Shown here one piece after another: positions 25,026 through 38,567 of a stretch of 64,000 nt of DNA. The notes below the pieces were generated by a model. That model saw only the letters and a list, made by a program, of their open reading frames with translations. It did no database searches and had not been told where the DNA came from. The stretch is from Acidimicrobiia bacterium (GTDB lineage Bacteria; Actinomycetota; Acidimicrobiia; Acidimicrobiales; SKKL01), in the NCBI GenBank assembly GCA_016649895.1, contig JAENWR010000002.1, forward strand, positions 1 through 64,000, given 5' to 3'. A program made the position numbers and the translations under genes. Each line of letters begins with the position of its first letter. The first letter of the stretch is position 1.

Positions 25026-25646
25026 TCATGGGCGCCACAGGGGGCGCTTCCCCGGACGCCCCACTTGCCGGGGGAACCGCTCTGGACACTCCCGCACCAA
25101 TCTGAAGGAGATCCACGGCTGAGCATCTACCGGCGCGGGATCGAGACCCAGTGTGGCCAGCCCATCGTGGCTCCACCGCGACGGGTCCCCGTCCGGCGGT
25201 TCGCTGAGGACGAGGAGTCCTCCTATCCGCAGAAACGGCGCCGCACACTCAGCGGTCACCGCGGGAACCGCGAAGGAGCGTGCCGTCACGACGTCGTAGT
25301 TTCCCCGATGGTTCGGGTCGCGCCCTGTGACCTCGGCACGATCACGCACCACCTCCACCCGGTCTGTGAGACCCATCGACCGCGTTGCACTGGCGAGGAA
25401 CGCGGTGCGCCGGTCCATGGCATCGAGCAGCGTCCAGCGCGAGTGGGGGAGTGCAGTGGCGACGATGAGACCGGGCACGCCTCCACCACTTCCGAGATCG
25501 AGCCCCCTGAGCCCCCCATCGGGCCAATGTCGGTGAAGGAGGTCGATGAGCGCTTGGCTGTGGTCGATGTGGCCCCCCACCGGCCCCGGACCCAGGAACC
25601 CCCACTCTTGCGAGCGGCGGAGGACAGCCAGGATGTCTTCGGTCAT
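25026..25646 (-). CDS. rsmG: 16S rRNA (guanine527-N7)-methyltransferase
   Basis: A 206-residue GidB/RsmG methyltransferase. The SAM site is GLDLGSGGGVPGLIVA, followed by WTLLDAMDRRTAFLASA and VVTARSFAVPAVTAECAAPFL. It methylates G527 of 16S rRNA; loss gives low-level streptomycin resistance in other bacteria. ATG 25646 gives the expected N terminus, MTEDILAVLRRSQEWGFLGPG; the frame is open to 25736. Position between jag and parA is conserved. Confidence 0.9.
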   Translation of the reverse strand: MTEDILAVLRRSQEWGFLGPGPVGGHIDHSQALIDLLHRHWPDGGLRGLDLGSGGGVPGLIVATALPHSRWTLLDAMDRRTAFLASATRSMGLTDRVEVVRDRAEVTGRDPNHRGNYDVVTARSFAVPAVTAECAAPFLRIGGLLVLSEPPDGDPSRWSHDGLATLGLDPAPVDAQPWISFRLVRECPERFPRQVGRPGKRPLWRP

Positions 25647-25746
25647 GGGTGGAGCCTGTCGCGTCGGTCGACCGCCGGCAACATCCGAGCAGGCACGCGC
25701 CACGGCCCCGGTCGAAGCCGGGGCCGTGACGATCAACCCTGGGTGC

Positions 25747-26682
25747 TCAGTCGGGCAGTATCACCACTCGACGGCGGGGCTCGTCGCCCTCCGATGAGGT
25801 GTGCACGCCGTCGATCGAGTTGGCCGTGTCGTGGACCACCTTGCGATCGGCGGGAGCCATGGGCTCGAGCACCTTGGCCACGCCGGCGGCAACGACCTCG
25901 GCCGCCACCTTCTGAGTGAAGCGTTCGAGGGCCTCGCGGCGCTTCTCGCGGTAGCCGGCGACGTCGATCCGGACTCGTCCCTCGTGGTGACCGCTGGCTC
26001 GACGCTGCACCACGGTGCGCGACAGGTCGTGGATGGCCTGGAGGGTGGCGCCCTTCGGACCCACGAGCAGTCCGAGGTCGGATCCCTCGACGTGGACCTC
26101 GACCGTTTCGTCGTCGACCCGAGTGGTGCCCACCTCGGCCTCGAACCCGAACGCATCGACCAGGCCCTCGAGGAACTCCTGGATCATCTCGCCCTGCTCT
26201 TCGACCGTCACATCTTCGTTCATCGTCGGCTCCTCACTGCTGGCTGGTTCGGCCGGGGTGGCCACCTTCCTGGCACGCCCGCGAACGGGGGCGTCAGCGC
26301 CGCTGCTCGCAGCATTGCGACCGCGCCCGCCGCGCCCAGATGGCCTGGGAGCGGGGCCGACGATGGTCTCGTCGTCGGCAATCTCCTCCGGCTCGGTCTG
26401 TGGCACCTCCCCGGCGGGCTCGTCGGGGCGCGAACCCTTGGCCGGACGGGAACCTGCTCCCCGTGGGGGCCGGCGCTTCTCGCGGCGCTCCGCCTTCGGA
26501 CGAGGCTGTACGGGACGGACCCGCGCCCTCACCCGGCCCTCGCCCCGAGTCCGGCCGAAGAGGCCGGGTCGGGGCACTTCGAGCACCTCGAACTCGGCGT
26601 CCTGCTCGTCGACACCCAGGCGATCGAGCGCCAGGTCCTTCGCTTCCTCGACGGTCTTGGCCGTCGTCTCAACCCACTCCAC
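25747..26682 (-). CDS. jag: Jag/KhpB-type RNA-binding protein (Jag_N, KH, R3H)
   Basis: A 311-residue RNA-binding protein. The Jag_N domain is WVETTAKTVEEAKDLALDRLGV with PRPGLFGR. A long basic, Pro/Ala-rich linker (about 60-160) follows, then a KH-like domain (GSDLGLLVGPKGATLQAIHDLSRTVVQRR) and R3H (APADRKVVHDTANSIDGVHTSSEGDEPRRRVVI). GTG 26682 has AGGAGCTGAC before it and starts one base after the yidC stop. It is probably co-translated with yidC and acts in RNA binding linked to envelope growth. Confidence 0.92.
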   Translation of the reverse strand: MEWVETTAKTVEEAKDLALDRLGVDEQDAEFEVLEVPRPGLFGRTRGEGRVRARVRPVQPRPKAERREKRRPPRGAGSRPAKGSRPDEPAGEVPQTEPEEIADDETIVGPAPRPSGRGGRGRNAASSGADAPVRGRARKVATPAEPASSEEPTMNEDVTVEEQGEMIQEFLEGLVDAFGFEAEVGTTRVDDETVEVHVEGSDLGLLVGPKGATLQAIHDLSRTVVQRRASGHHEGRVRIDVAGYREKRREALERFTQKVAAEVVAAGVAKVLEPMAPADRKVVHDTANSIDGVHTSSEGDEPRRRVVILPD

Positions 26683-26683
26683 G

Positions 26684-27685
26684 TCAGCTCCTCTTCTTCT
26701 TGCGGCGCGCGGGCGCCCCTCCAGGGGAGGTCGCACCCCCGCTGCCCTTCGGCGGCGTCACCCGACCACTGGGGGGTCGGGGCCTTCTCGGTGCGCTCGA
26801 CCCGGTGGTGCCCGGGTCACCCTTCTTCGCGCTGTCCTTCTTCGCAGCGTCCTTCGACGTCGCCTTCGGCGATTCTGGTCGGCTCTTGCGCGTCGACTCG
26901 GTCGCGGTGGTGTCGATCGTCGCCGGCGCCGCACCAACGCCTCCGGCACCGTAGATCGCCTTCGAGATGTAGGCCTGCTGCCCAATCCGGTAGAGGTTCG
27001 ACACGAAGAAGTAGATGACCAGGGCGGCCGCGAAGTTGAAGGAGATGAACGCGAAGAAGACAGGCATCACGCGCAGCAGGATCTTCTGCTGCTGGGGCAT
27101 CTCGGCGTTCGGATTGCGGCCCGAGATCTGCTTCTGCTGGATGTAGGAGGTTGCCGCCACCGCCACGATGAGTGCGATGTAGGGGAGACCTTCGACGAAC
27201 GACACCTGTAGGGCCTTGGATGCCGCCCTGGACAGATCGAGGCCCCACGAGACCATCTCGGACTTCTCGGTGAGCGCTTGGTAGAGGGCGCTGTCGTGGC
27301 TGATGTACTTTGGGTCGAACGTGCCGTCGGAGATGCGGGTGAGGCCGTTGATCACCTGGTACAAGATGATGAACACGGGCATCTGCAAGACCAGCGGAAG
27401 GCAGCTGCCCACCGGGTTGATCTTGTTCTCCTTGTAGAAGGCCAGTAGCTCTTCGTTCATCTTCACGCGGTCGTCGGCGTGCTGCTGCTGGATCTTCTTC
27501 ATCTCAGGGCCGAGCGCCTGCATGGTCATCATCGACCGTGTGCCCTTGAGGGTCAGCGGGGTCACGATGATCATCACCGTCAGGGTGAGCAGAACGATGG
27601 CGCCACCGTAGGAGCCGCCGACGACCGGCAACTCGTAGAACCAGGCCAGGAGCCCAGCGATCGCGTTGAAGAACGCGTCGAACAT
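26684..27685 (-). CDS. yidC: membrane protein insertase YidC
   Basis: A 333-residue YidC/Oxa1 insertase without a signal-anchor P1 domain. It has five hydrophobic segments, including GGAIVLLTLTVMIIVTPLTL, LPLVLQMPVFIILYQVINGL, and LLRVMPVFFAFISFNFAAAL followed by IYFFVSNLYRIGQQ. The conserved Arg of the hydrophilic groove lies in GTRSMMTMQALGPEMKKIQQ. A long Lys/Pro/Ser-rich cytoplasmic tail (about 255-333) could contact ribosomes. The start overlaps the yidD stop by one base. Confidence 0.95.
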   Translation of the reverse strand: MFDAFFNAIAGLLAWFYELPVVGGSYGGAIVLLTLTVMIIVTPLTLKGTRSMMTMQALGPEMKKIQQQHADDRVKMNEELLAFYKENKINPVGSCLPLVLQMPVFIILYQVINGLTRISDGTFDPKYISHDSALYQALTEKSEMVSWGLDLSRAASKALQVSFVEGLPYIALIVAVAATSYIQQKQISGRNPNAEMPQQQKILLRVMPVFFAFISFNFAAALVIYFFVSNLYRIGQQAYISKAIYGAGGVGAAPATIDTTATESTRKSRPESPKATSKDAAKKDSAKKGDPGTTGSSAPRRPRPPSGRVTPPKGSGGATSPGGAPARRKKKRS

Positions 27686-28032
27686 CAGCAGGCCTTCCGT
27701 TCGTCGTCCGGCAGGGTGGCCGAACGGGGATGGGGAGATGGGTGGGTTCGCTCAGGCACGAGATCGATGCCGTGGGGGCCCCTGGGCCGGCAGCGGCCGA
27801 GGCGGCGCACGGCGAGCCACGAGCCGCGGCCAGCTCCGTGCACCTCGAGAGCTTCGAGCGCGTAGGTCGAGCACGAGGGGTAGAAGCGACACGGCGACCG
27901 CCGACCAGCGGCGCACCACCGATAGGCGCGCACCAGCCGGTGCAACAGCCCCGCCCGGAGCCCCATGCGTGGGAGATCGACGCCGCCGTCGTGCGCGAGG
28001 TCGAGACGGTGCTCGGTGTGGGTGGCGGTCAC
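27685..28032 (-). CDS. yidD: membrane protein insertion efficiency factor YidD
   Basis: A 115-residue YidD. The diagnostic segment [19 protein letters not shown] is preceded by [15 protein letters not shown] and followed by [24 protein letters not shown]. An extra N-terminal 25 residues and a basic tail flank the core. The GTG start overlaps the rnpA stop (GTGA). Confidence 0.93.
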   Translation of the reverse strand: MTATHTEHRLDLAHDGGVDLPRMGLRAGLLHRLVRAYRWCAAGRRSPCRFYPSCSTYALEALEVHGAGRGSWLAVRRLGRCRPRGPHGIDLVPERTHPSPHPRSATLPDDERKAC

Positions 28033-28397
28033 GGTCGATCGACCTGCGCCACTCGAGATGCGCCGGTGATCTGGTCGAGGGCCCGCTGCACGTGTCGTTC
28101 GAGCTCGGGGAACGTGAGGCCCGACGTCGCCACCGACCCGCCGACCAAGTATGCCCCCCGGGGTATGGGAGAGGCCGCGTGGAGCTGCCCGATGATGGCG
28201 CGCGACCGCCGCCGGAGGCGGTTCCGGGTCACGGCGTTGCCCGTTCGTTTGCCGAACGCACAGGCGACGCGCGGAGGGGTGCTCGGCGAGTCGGGCTCAT
28301 CGGGGACATAGCTGATCCACACCGGACCAGAGCGAACCCGCCGCCCATGGCGGCGGAGTTCGTCGAAGGTGGCCCGATCGCGGATGCGCCAGATCAG
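28029..28397 (-). CDS. rnpA: ribonuclease P protein component, no canonical start codon
   Basis: Protein subunit of RNase P for tRNA 5' maturation, about 122 residues. [29 protein letters not shown] opens it and the RNR motif region is [22 protein letters not shown]. The family normally starts two or three residues before WRIRDRATF; at that point the codon is CTG (28397), overlapping the rpmH stop as CTGA. The nearest in-frame ATG/GTG/TTG upstream are GTG 28550 and ATG 28571, which would make the frame span all of rpmH; downstream ones fall inside the conserved core. CTG start with coupling is favoured. Confidence 0.88.
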   Translation of the reverse strand: MIWRIRDRATFDELRRHGRRVRSGPVWISYVPDEPDSPSTPPRVACAFGKRTGNAVTRNRLRRRSRAIIGQLHAASPIPRGAYLVGGSVATSGLTFPELERHVQRALDQITGASRVAQVDRP

Positions 28398-28528
28398 GCC
28401 GACAGCCGGCTCCGGCCCTTGCGGCGACGCGCCTTCAGCACGGCGCGGCCGGCGCGGTCGGCCATGCGATGGCGGAACCCGTGGCGCCTGGCGCGACGAC
28501 GGGTGTTGGGCTGGAAAGTACGCTTCAC
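28394..28528 (-). CDS. rpmH: 50S ribosomal protein L34
   Basis: A 44-residue basic protein, usual length for L34, with [43 protein letters not shown]. The GTG start has GAGGAGG eight bases upstream. It is the first gene of the minus-strand rpmH-rnpA-yidD-yidC-jag unit. Confidence 0.96.
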   Translation of the reverse strand: MKRTFQPNTRRRARRHGFRHRMADRAGRAVLKARRRKGRSRLSA

Positions 28529-29050
28529 GGAATGGCCTCCTCGGGCCCACGGAACCTGCCGCGGGCGGCACCCCCGCCCACGGGAACCGTGGCAGGGGAC
28601 GATCGTCGAGCGGACACCGACCTCACCGAACCGCCCACACGATGGAACTGTGACGACGACGCGCTCGGATCGGCACGGGGTCGCGCCTGGCGCAAGGCTA
28701 GAGGTACGCATCGGCGATGAGCAACTACACCGGCGTCACCCTCGCGCCGCGGCCGACCGCCCCGATCCCGCCTCCATACCCCCGTGGATGCCCGCCCGAA
28801 ATAACATTCATGTGGTTCAAGGGTGCTGACCAGGGACGATCTTGCCCGGGTTGTGCGCTCGTGCAAGGGGTTCGTGGGCGGTGCTAGGTTCCGATCCTCG
28901 TCAGGAGGGTTCTCCGGACGACCACGAGGTGTCGGTGTCGAGACCTCCCTTGGGACACCCGGGAACCGTTGCCCCGGGCACCCTCATGCGTTTTCCACAG
29001 CTGTGGACCGGGTTGTGGATGTCGAGTCGTTCAGTGGAGGCGTCAGACAG
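28529..29050. other. rpmH-dnaA intergenic region, candidate origin/promoter region
   Basis: The 522 bases between divergent rpmH and dnaA. It should hold the promoters of both units. The only clear feature is the DnaA-box cluster at 28991-29021. The part 28700-28900 holds an AACATTCATGTGG patch that is less GC-rich than its surroundings. No protein gene is supported; frames crossing it are shadows. Confidence 0.6.
28991..29021. promoter_or_regulatory. cluster of three DnaA-box-like sequences upstream of dnaA
   Basis: TTTTCCACA at 28991-28999 on plus, TGTGGACCG at 29002-29010 and TGTGGATG at 29014-29021 on minus, all within 31 bases and ending 29 bases before the dnaA start. This spacing suits autoregulation of dnaA or origin function. 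Confidence 0.65.
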
Positions 29051-30460
29051 GTGCGTGAAGCTGGTGTGCTGTGGGGCGCCTGCTCCGAGATCCTGAGGGC
29101 GCAGGTCTCCGAGGCCGTCTGGCTCACCTCGTTCAACTCCGCCGAACCTCTCGCCCTCGACCACGGCGTGCTCACCCTCACCGTGCCGAGCTCGGTGGTG
29201 AAGGAGCGCATCGAAGGCCGCTACCTCGCTCTGGTGCGCGACGCGCTGGTCGAGGCCGGCGCCGACGACATCGCCCTGGCCATCGAGGTCGCCACCGGGA
29301 TCGCCGAAGCCGATGCCGGCTTCGAGGCGCTCGACGGTGGCGATGCCGACCGCATCATCGCCGAGGTGACCCCGGGCCCCGCCACGATCACCGCACCAGG
29401 CATCGATGATCGGGCCGGTCCGGCGCCCACCCCCGGCGGCGGCGAGCCTCGCTACACCTTCGAGGCGTTCGTCATCGGGTCGTCGAACCGCTTCGCGCAC
29501 GCCGCGGCGCTGTCGGTGGCCGAGCAGCCCGGACGCTCCTACAACCCGTTGTTCATCCACGGGCATGCCGGACTCGGCAAGACCCACCTCTTGCAGGCCA
29601 TCGCCCACTACGTGCGCAGCGTGTACCCCCGCTACACGGTGCGCTACGTCACCACCGAGAACTTCCTCAACCAGTTCGTCGACGCCATCCGCACCAACAC
29701 GCCGAACGACTTCAAACGTCGCTACCGCGAGATCGACGTGCTCCTCCTCGACGACATCCAGTTCATCGAAGGTCGCGAAGGACTCCAGGAGGAGCTCTTC
29801 CACACCTTCAACCACCTCCACGACGCCAACCGCCAGATCGTGCTGTCGTCGGATCGACCCCCCGATGCGATGTCGACCCTCGAGGACCGGCTCCGCAGCC
29901 GCTTCAAGATGGGCCTCATCACCGACATCCAGCCGCCCGACTTCGAGACGCGGCTCGCCATCGTTCGCAAGAAGGCCGAACGGGAGACCACGTGGATCCC
30001 GCCCGACGTGCTCGAGTTCATCGCCACGCACGTGAAGGACAACATCCGCGAGCTCGAGGGGGCCCTCATCCGGGTATCGGCCTACGCGAGCCTCACGAAG
30101 GAGGCACTGTCGGCCGAGCTCGCCGAGCGGATCCTCGGCGACCTCATCGGCGACACCCAACCCCGCCTCATCACCCCGCAGCTCATCCTCGAGGCCACGT
30201 CGAAGATGTTCGATTACCCCATCGAGGAGATCATCGGGAAGAGCCGACGGCGTCCGCTCGTGACCTCGCGTCAGATCTCGATGTACGTGTTCCGCGAGAT
30301 CACCGACCTCAGCTACCCGGCCATCGCCCGCGAGTTCGGGGGCCGCGACCACACCACGGTGATCCACGCGGTCGAGAAGATCTCGGCCCTCATGAAGGAA
30401 CGACGTCAGATCTACGATCAGGTCACCGAGCTGATGCAGGTCATCCGGGGCGCCGACTGA
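29051..30460 (+). CDS. dnaA: chromosomal replication initiator DnaA
   Basis: A 469-residue AAA+ initiator. Domain I (about 1-85, EAVWLTSFNSAEPLALDHGVLTLTVPSSVVKERI), a short linker, and domain III with Walker A GHAGLGKT (171-178), Walker B LLLDD (231-235) and the arginine-finger region EDRLRSRF. Domain IV has the DNA-binding signature GGRDHTTVIHA. GTG 29051 has GGAGG about ten bases upstream; the open frame reaches back to 28823 but lacks homology there. Confidence 0.95.
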   Translation: MREAGVLWGACSEILRAQVSEAVWLTSFNSAEPLALDHGVLTLTVPSSVVKERIEGRYLALVRDALVEAGADDIALAIEVATGIAEADAGFEALDGGDADRIIAEVTPGPATITAPGIDDRAGPAPTPGGGEPRYTFEAFVIGSSNRFAHAAALSVAEQPGRSYNPLFIHGHAGLGKTHLLQAIAHYVRSVYPRYTVRYVTTENFLNQFVDAIRTNTPNDFKRRYREIDVLLLDDIQFIEGREGLQEELFHTFNHLHDANRQIVLSSDRPPDAMSTLEDRLRSRFKMGLITDIQPPDFETRLAIVRKKAERETTWIPPDVLEFIATHVKDNIRELEGALIRVSAYASLTKEALSAELAERILGDLIGDTQPRLITPQLILEATSKMFDYPIEEIIGKSRRRPLVTSRQISMYVFREITDLSYPAIAREFGGRDHTTVIHAVEKISALMKERRQIYDQVTELMQVIRGAD

Positions 30461-30710
30461 TGTCGCGCTGGTCCGGGGACAAACTGGTGGACGAGCTGTG
30501 GGTATCGCCAAGTTCGCGGGGGAGGGCTGGCACTCTGTCCACCGAACGACACGCCTGTGATTTCGCTGCTGTGCATGGCTGGGGACGAACCGCGCGGTTC
30601 GACACCACTGCTGACCTGCGCAGATGTCACGTCATCCACAATCCACAGCGCTTATTACGACCATCACCGGATCAACAGGTTCAGATCAACATAGAAAGCG
30701 GGAACCCAAG
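30461..30710. other. dnaA-dnaN intergenic region, candidate oriC
   Basis: 250 bases. DnaA-box-like sequences are CTGTCCACC (30535-30543), TCATCCACA (30632-30640) and the overlapping CAATCCACA (30639-30647). Just after them is CTTATTACGA and AT-richer sequence up to dnaN, which could be the unwinding region. In many actinobacteria oriC lies exactly here, but the box number is low. Confidence 0.6.
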
Positions 30711-31814
30711 GTGAAGTTCCGATGCGAGCGCGAGGTCCTCGTCGAGGCCCTGGCGACTGCCGGCCGAGCGGTGTCGAACCGTGGCGGCACCCTGACGGCC
30801 CTCACCGGCATCCGTGCCGAACTGGTGGGCGACCGACTGACCCTCACCGGCACCGACCTCGACCTGACGATCTCGGTCGAGCTCGAGGTGTCGGGCGACG
30901 GCGACGGTGTGGTGGTTCTCCCCGCCAAGCTCACCTCCGACATCGTGCGGGCCTTTGGTGAGGGGAAGGTCGAGGTCACGGTTGGCGACGAGGAAGCCGA
31001 GATCGTCTCCGGCGCCGCCACCTTCACCGTGCTCCTGTTGGCACCCGAAGGGTTCCCGGTGCAGAAGCCGAGCGAGGCCGAGGCGGTGAACGTGCCGGCG
31101 AAGTCCTTCGCCACGGCCGTGAAGAAGGTGGTGCGGGCGGCGAGCCGCGACGAGACCCGCTCGGTCGCGCTCACCGGCGTGCTCATGGCGTCCGAGGACG
31201 GCGGGCTGCGGCTGGTGGCCACCGATTCGTACCGCTTGGCTCTCAGCGACCTGCCCGGCGTGTCGCTGCTCGAAGAATCGGCGCAGGTCATCGTGCCGGC
31301 GCGGGCCCTCTCGGAGCTGGTGCGCCTCATCGGCAACAGCGACGACACCGTCGCCGTTCGACTCGACCAGGGCACGGCATCGTTCAGCCTCGGGGCCAAG
31401 CAGATCACCACCCGCCTCATCGAGGCCGAGTACCCGAACTACCGAGGGCTCATCCCGGCGAGCCAACCCAACCGCCTCACGGTCGGTCGCGAGGCGCTGC
31501 TCGAAGCGGTCCGGCGTGTCGCCCTGATGGTGCAGAGCACCCCGACACCGATCCGCCTGGTGTCGACCTCCGAGCAGCTCGAGCTCATGGCGATCACTCC
31601 CGATCGAGGCGAGGCTCGTGAGGGTCTCGATGCCCAGTACGAAGGCGAGGACCTCACGGTGGCGTTCAACCCCGAATACCTTCTCGACGGGCTCGATGCC
31701 ACCCAGGGCGACGAGGTCACCCTGCAGACCGTCGACGGGCTCAAGCCCGCGCTCCTGCGCTCGAACGACGACGAGGGCTTCCTCTACCTGTTGATGCCCG
31801 TCCGGGTCTCCTGA
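30711..31814 (+). CDS. dnaN: DNA polymerase III sliding clamp (beta)
   Basis: A 367-residue clamp of three repeated domains, starting VKFRCEREVLVEALATAGRAVS, with VLTLPAKL-type (VVVLPAKLTSDIVRAF), ATDSYRLALSDLPG, and ending YLLMPVRVS. The GTG at 30711 is preferred; the frame is open to 30624. It interacts with polymerase and many partners through its C-terminal pocket. Confidence 0.96.
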   Translation: MKFRCEREVLVEALATAGRAVSNRGGTLTALTGIRAELVGDRLTLTGTDLDLTISVELEVSGDGDGVVVLPAKLTSDIVRAFGEGKVEVTVGDEEAEIVSGAATFTVLLLAPEGFPVQKPSEAEAVNVPAKSFATAVKKVVRAASRDETRSVALTGVLMASEDGGLRLVATDSYRLALSDLPGVSLLEESAQVIVPARALSELVRLIGNSDDTVAVRLDQGTASFSLGAKQITTRLIEAEYPNYRGLIPASQPNRLTVGREALLEAVRRVALMVQSTPTPIRLVSTSEQLELMAITPDRGEAREGLDAQYEGEDLTVAFNPEYLLDGLDATQGDEVTLQTVDGLKPALLRSNDDEGFLYLLMPVRVS

Positions 31815-31823
31815 CCCGGCGCC

Positions 31824-32933
31824 GTGCGAGTCGATCGCCTCTGGCTCACCGACTTCCGCAGCTACGCCAGCGCCGAGCTCCAGTTGGCGCCGGGGCTGAC
31901 GGCGGTGGTCGGAGCCAACGGCGAGGGCAAGACCAATCTGGTGGAGGCCATCGTGTTCCTGGCCACCCTCGGTTCGTTCCGGGGCGCGCCCAACGACGCG
32001 CTCGTGCGTCTCGGGGCGCATCAGGCGGTCGTCCGGGCGGAGGGGGAGCGCGACGGCAGGGCGCTGCTGATCGAGGCCGAGCTGGCGGCTGGCGGCCGCA
32101 GCCGGGTGCTCGTGAACCGCCAACGCCTGGCGCGCACCCGCGATCTGTTGGGTGCGCTGCGCGTGACGGTGTTCGCGCCCGACGACCTCGAGCTGGTGAA
32201 GGGGGGGCCGGCCGAGCGCCGTCGCTACCTCGATGACCTCTTGGTGGCGGTCGATCCGCGCCACGACCGCACCCGATCGGACCTCGACCGGGTGCTGCGA
32301 CAGCGCAACGCGCTCCTGAAGCAGGTGGGCGGGCGCCTCGACCCCGACGCCGCAGCCACCCTCGACGTGTGGGACACCCGCCTGGCCACGGCCGGCGCTG
32401 CCCTCGGTCGAGCCCGTCGAGAGCTGGTGGCGAACCTGGCACCGCTCCTCGGGTCGGCGTACGACGCGGTGGCGAGCGAGGCAGCCGAGGTGCACATCGT
32501 GCACGCATCGGAGTGGCTGGATCAGGGCTACGCCGAGGTGCTCGCCGAGGGTCGGGCCGCCGACGTACGGCGAGGCCTCACCCTCATCGGGCCTCACCGC
32601 GACGATGTCGAGCTGTCGATCGGACCGATGCCGGCCCGCACCCATGTGTCGCAGGGCGAGCAGCGGTCGTTGGCCTTCGCGCTGCGCATGGCTGGCCACA
32701 CCTTGGTGACCGCCGAGGTGGGCTCCCCCCCGGTGCTCGTGCTCGACGATGTGTTCTCCGAGCTTGACTCCGGCCGTAGCGACTCGCTCCTCGAGGCTCT
32801 CCCCATCGGGCAGACGATCCTGACGACCGCTGGACGCTTGCCGCCGGGTGCACGACCCCAGCTCACGGTGCGGGTCGCCGGGGGCGATCTCACCACCGAC
32901 TCCCCGGGCGTGCCTCCGGTCGGCACCGCCTGA
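31824..32933 (+). CDS. recF: recombination mediator RecF
   Basis: A 369-residue SMC-like ATPase loading RecA at gaps. It starts VRVDRLWLTDFRSYASAELQL, has Walker A GANGEGKT (30-37), the signature THVSQGEQRSLAFALRMA and the Walker B VLVLDDVFSELD. GTG start nine bases after dnaN, with no clear ribosome site, so it is probably reinitiated from dnaN translation. Confidence 0.94.
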   Translation: MRVDRLWLTDFRSYASAELQLAPGLTAVVGANGEGKTNLVEAIVFLATLGSFRGAPNDALVRLGAHQAVVRAEGERDGRALLIEAELAAGGRSRVLVNRQRLARTRDLLGALRVTVFAPDDLELVKGGPAERRRYLDDLLVAVDPRHDRTRSDLDRVLRQRNALLKQVGGRLDPDAAATLDVWDTRLATAGAALGRARRELVANLAPLLGSAYDAVASEAAEVHIVHASEWLDQGYAEVLAEGRAADVRRGLTLIGPHRDDVELSIGPMPARTHVSQGEQRSLAFALRMAGHTLVTAEVGSPPVLVLDDVFSELDSGRSDSLLEALPIGQTILTTAGRLPPGARPQLTVRVAGGDLTTDSPGVPPVGTA

Positions 32934-32955
32934 CCGCAGGTGCGACGATGGCCCG

Positions 32956-33282
32956 ATGCCGTGGTCACCTCTTCCCGATGCCGATGGCCCGCCGCCGCAG
33001 AAGGTTGGCGAGTCGGTCGAGCGGGTGCTCCGCAGTCTCGGCGCTCCTCCCGTGGCGACGCTGAGCCTGCTGTTCGAGGCGTGGCCGGAGGTGGTGGGGG
33101 AGTCGATCGCATCGGCCACTCGGCCGTTGGCGCTCGAGGGTGGCCGGCTCTCGGTGGCGGTCCCCGACGGCGGCTGGGCGAGCCAGTTGCGGTGGATGGA
33201 GGTCGACCTGCTGGGGCGCATCGCGAAGCGCCTCGGCGAGGGTGTGGTCACTGGTCTCGACGTGCGCGTCCGCCCCGGCTGA
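32956..33282 (+). CDS. dciA: DUF721/DciA-like protein
   Basis: A 108-residue protein with the DUF721 core VLRSLGAPPVATLSLLFEAWPEVVGESIASATRPLALEGGRLSVAVPDGGWASQLRWM. DciA proteins help load the replicative helicase DnaB in bacteria without DnaC. The recF-dciA-gyrB order matches mycobacteria (Rv0004). ATG 32956 is chosen because earlier frame residues lack homology. Confidence 0.85.
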   Translation: MPWSPLPDADGPPPQKVGESVERVLRSLGAPPVATLSLLFEAWPEVVGESIASATRPLALEGGRLSVAVPDGGWASQLRWMEVDLLGRIAKRLGEGVVTGLDVRVRPG

Positions 33283-33344
33283 AACCCTCGGGCGACATCG
33301 TCGCTCACCGGCCTCGGTTCGGTCACGAACGGCCTGGCGGCTGG

Positions 33345-33350
33345 TACACT
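33345..33350 (+). promoter_or_regulatory. -10-like TACACT upstream of gyrB
   Basis: In the 171-base dciA-gyrB gap, about 104 bases before the TTG start. It is the best promoter candidate for gyrBA; the -35 is not clear. Confidence 0.35.
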
Positions 33351-33375
33351 CGACCTATCGCGATTCCCGGCCTGA

Positions 33376-38039
<4,664 letters not shown>

Positions 38040-38134
38040 TCGGGCCTCGCTCCTCGGGCCGTGCCAGTCGACGCGGTTCACATTCGAGCAGGACGTCCTT
38101 CCCCCCTCTCCCACGTCACGAGGAGGTTGGGCGC

Positions 38135-38557
38135 GTGCTCATCTCACGACCGAAGTCAGTTCTCGCCGGATCACGAGGCCCCGCGGCGGTGCCGCGTCGC
38201 GACGGCGGCCAGGTGGTACCGCTCATCGCCGTGCTCATCGTGGTGATGGGCGCCATCGCGTTCGGCGTGGTCACCGTCGGAGGTGTCCTGATCGATCGCG
38301 CGGTGGCCCGTTCGGCCGCCGACGCCGCGGCGCTCGCAGCGGCCGCCGGTGACGACACCGATGCCGCCGAGGTGGCTCGCGCCAACGGAGCCGACTTGGT
38401 ACGCGTCGTCCGCGGTGGCGACGAGGTGGAGGTGACGGTCGAGGTGGGTCGCACCCAGGCCCGCGCCCGGGCGCGGGCCGTGCGCACGGTGGTGCCGCCG
38501 CCCGGGGAGGTGGTCACGCCATCCGCCGTGCCGAGGAGCGGCGACGCGATCCCGTAA
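38135..38557 (+). CDS. TadE/TadG-like membrane protein
   Basis: A 140-residue protein with one N-terminal hydrophobic helix typical of Flp-pilus-type pseudopilins (GGQVVPLIAVLIVVMGAIAFGVVTVGGVLIDRAVARSAADAAALAAAAG) and a short hydrophilic C-terminal part. GTG 38135 has AGGAGG nine bases upstream. No other tad genes are nearby, so its partner secretion system is elsewhere or absent. Confidence 0.68.
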   Translation: MLISRPKSVLAGSRGPAAVPRRDGGQVVPLIAVLIVVMGAIAFGVVTVGGVLIDRAVARSAADAAALAAAAGDDTDAAEVARANGADLVRVVRGGDEVEVTVEVGRTQARARARAVRTVVPPPGEVVTPSAVPRSGDAIP

Positions 38558-38560
38558 GCT
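38555..38560 (+). promoter_or_regulatory. -10-like hexamer TAAGCT of the DUF3566 gene
   Basis: It includes the TAA stop of the preceding gene and ends seven bases before ATG 38568. Confidence 0.45.
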
Positions 38561-38567
38561 CCTCCGG

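Noticed and set aside
28991-29021. Rho-independent terminator at the TTTTCCACAGCTGTGG hairpin
   Set aside because: The short self-complementary stretch is better explained as adjacent DnaA boxes in opposite orientation just upstream of dnaA; no gene ends there.
30681-33326. 881-residue minus-strand open frame
   Set aside because: Antisense to dnaN, recF and dciA; shadow composition.
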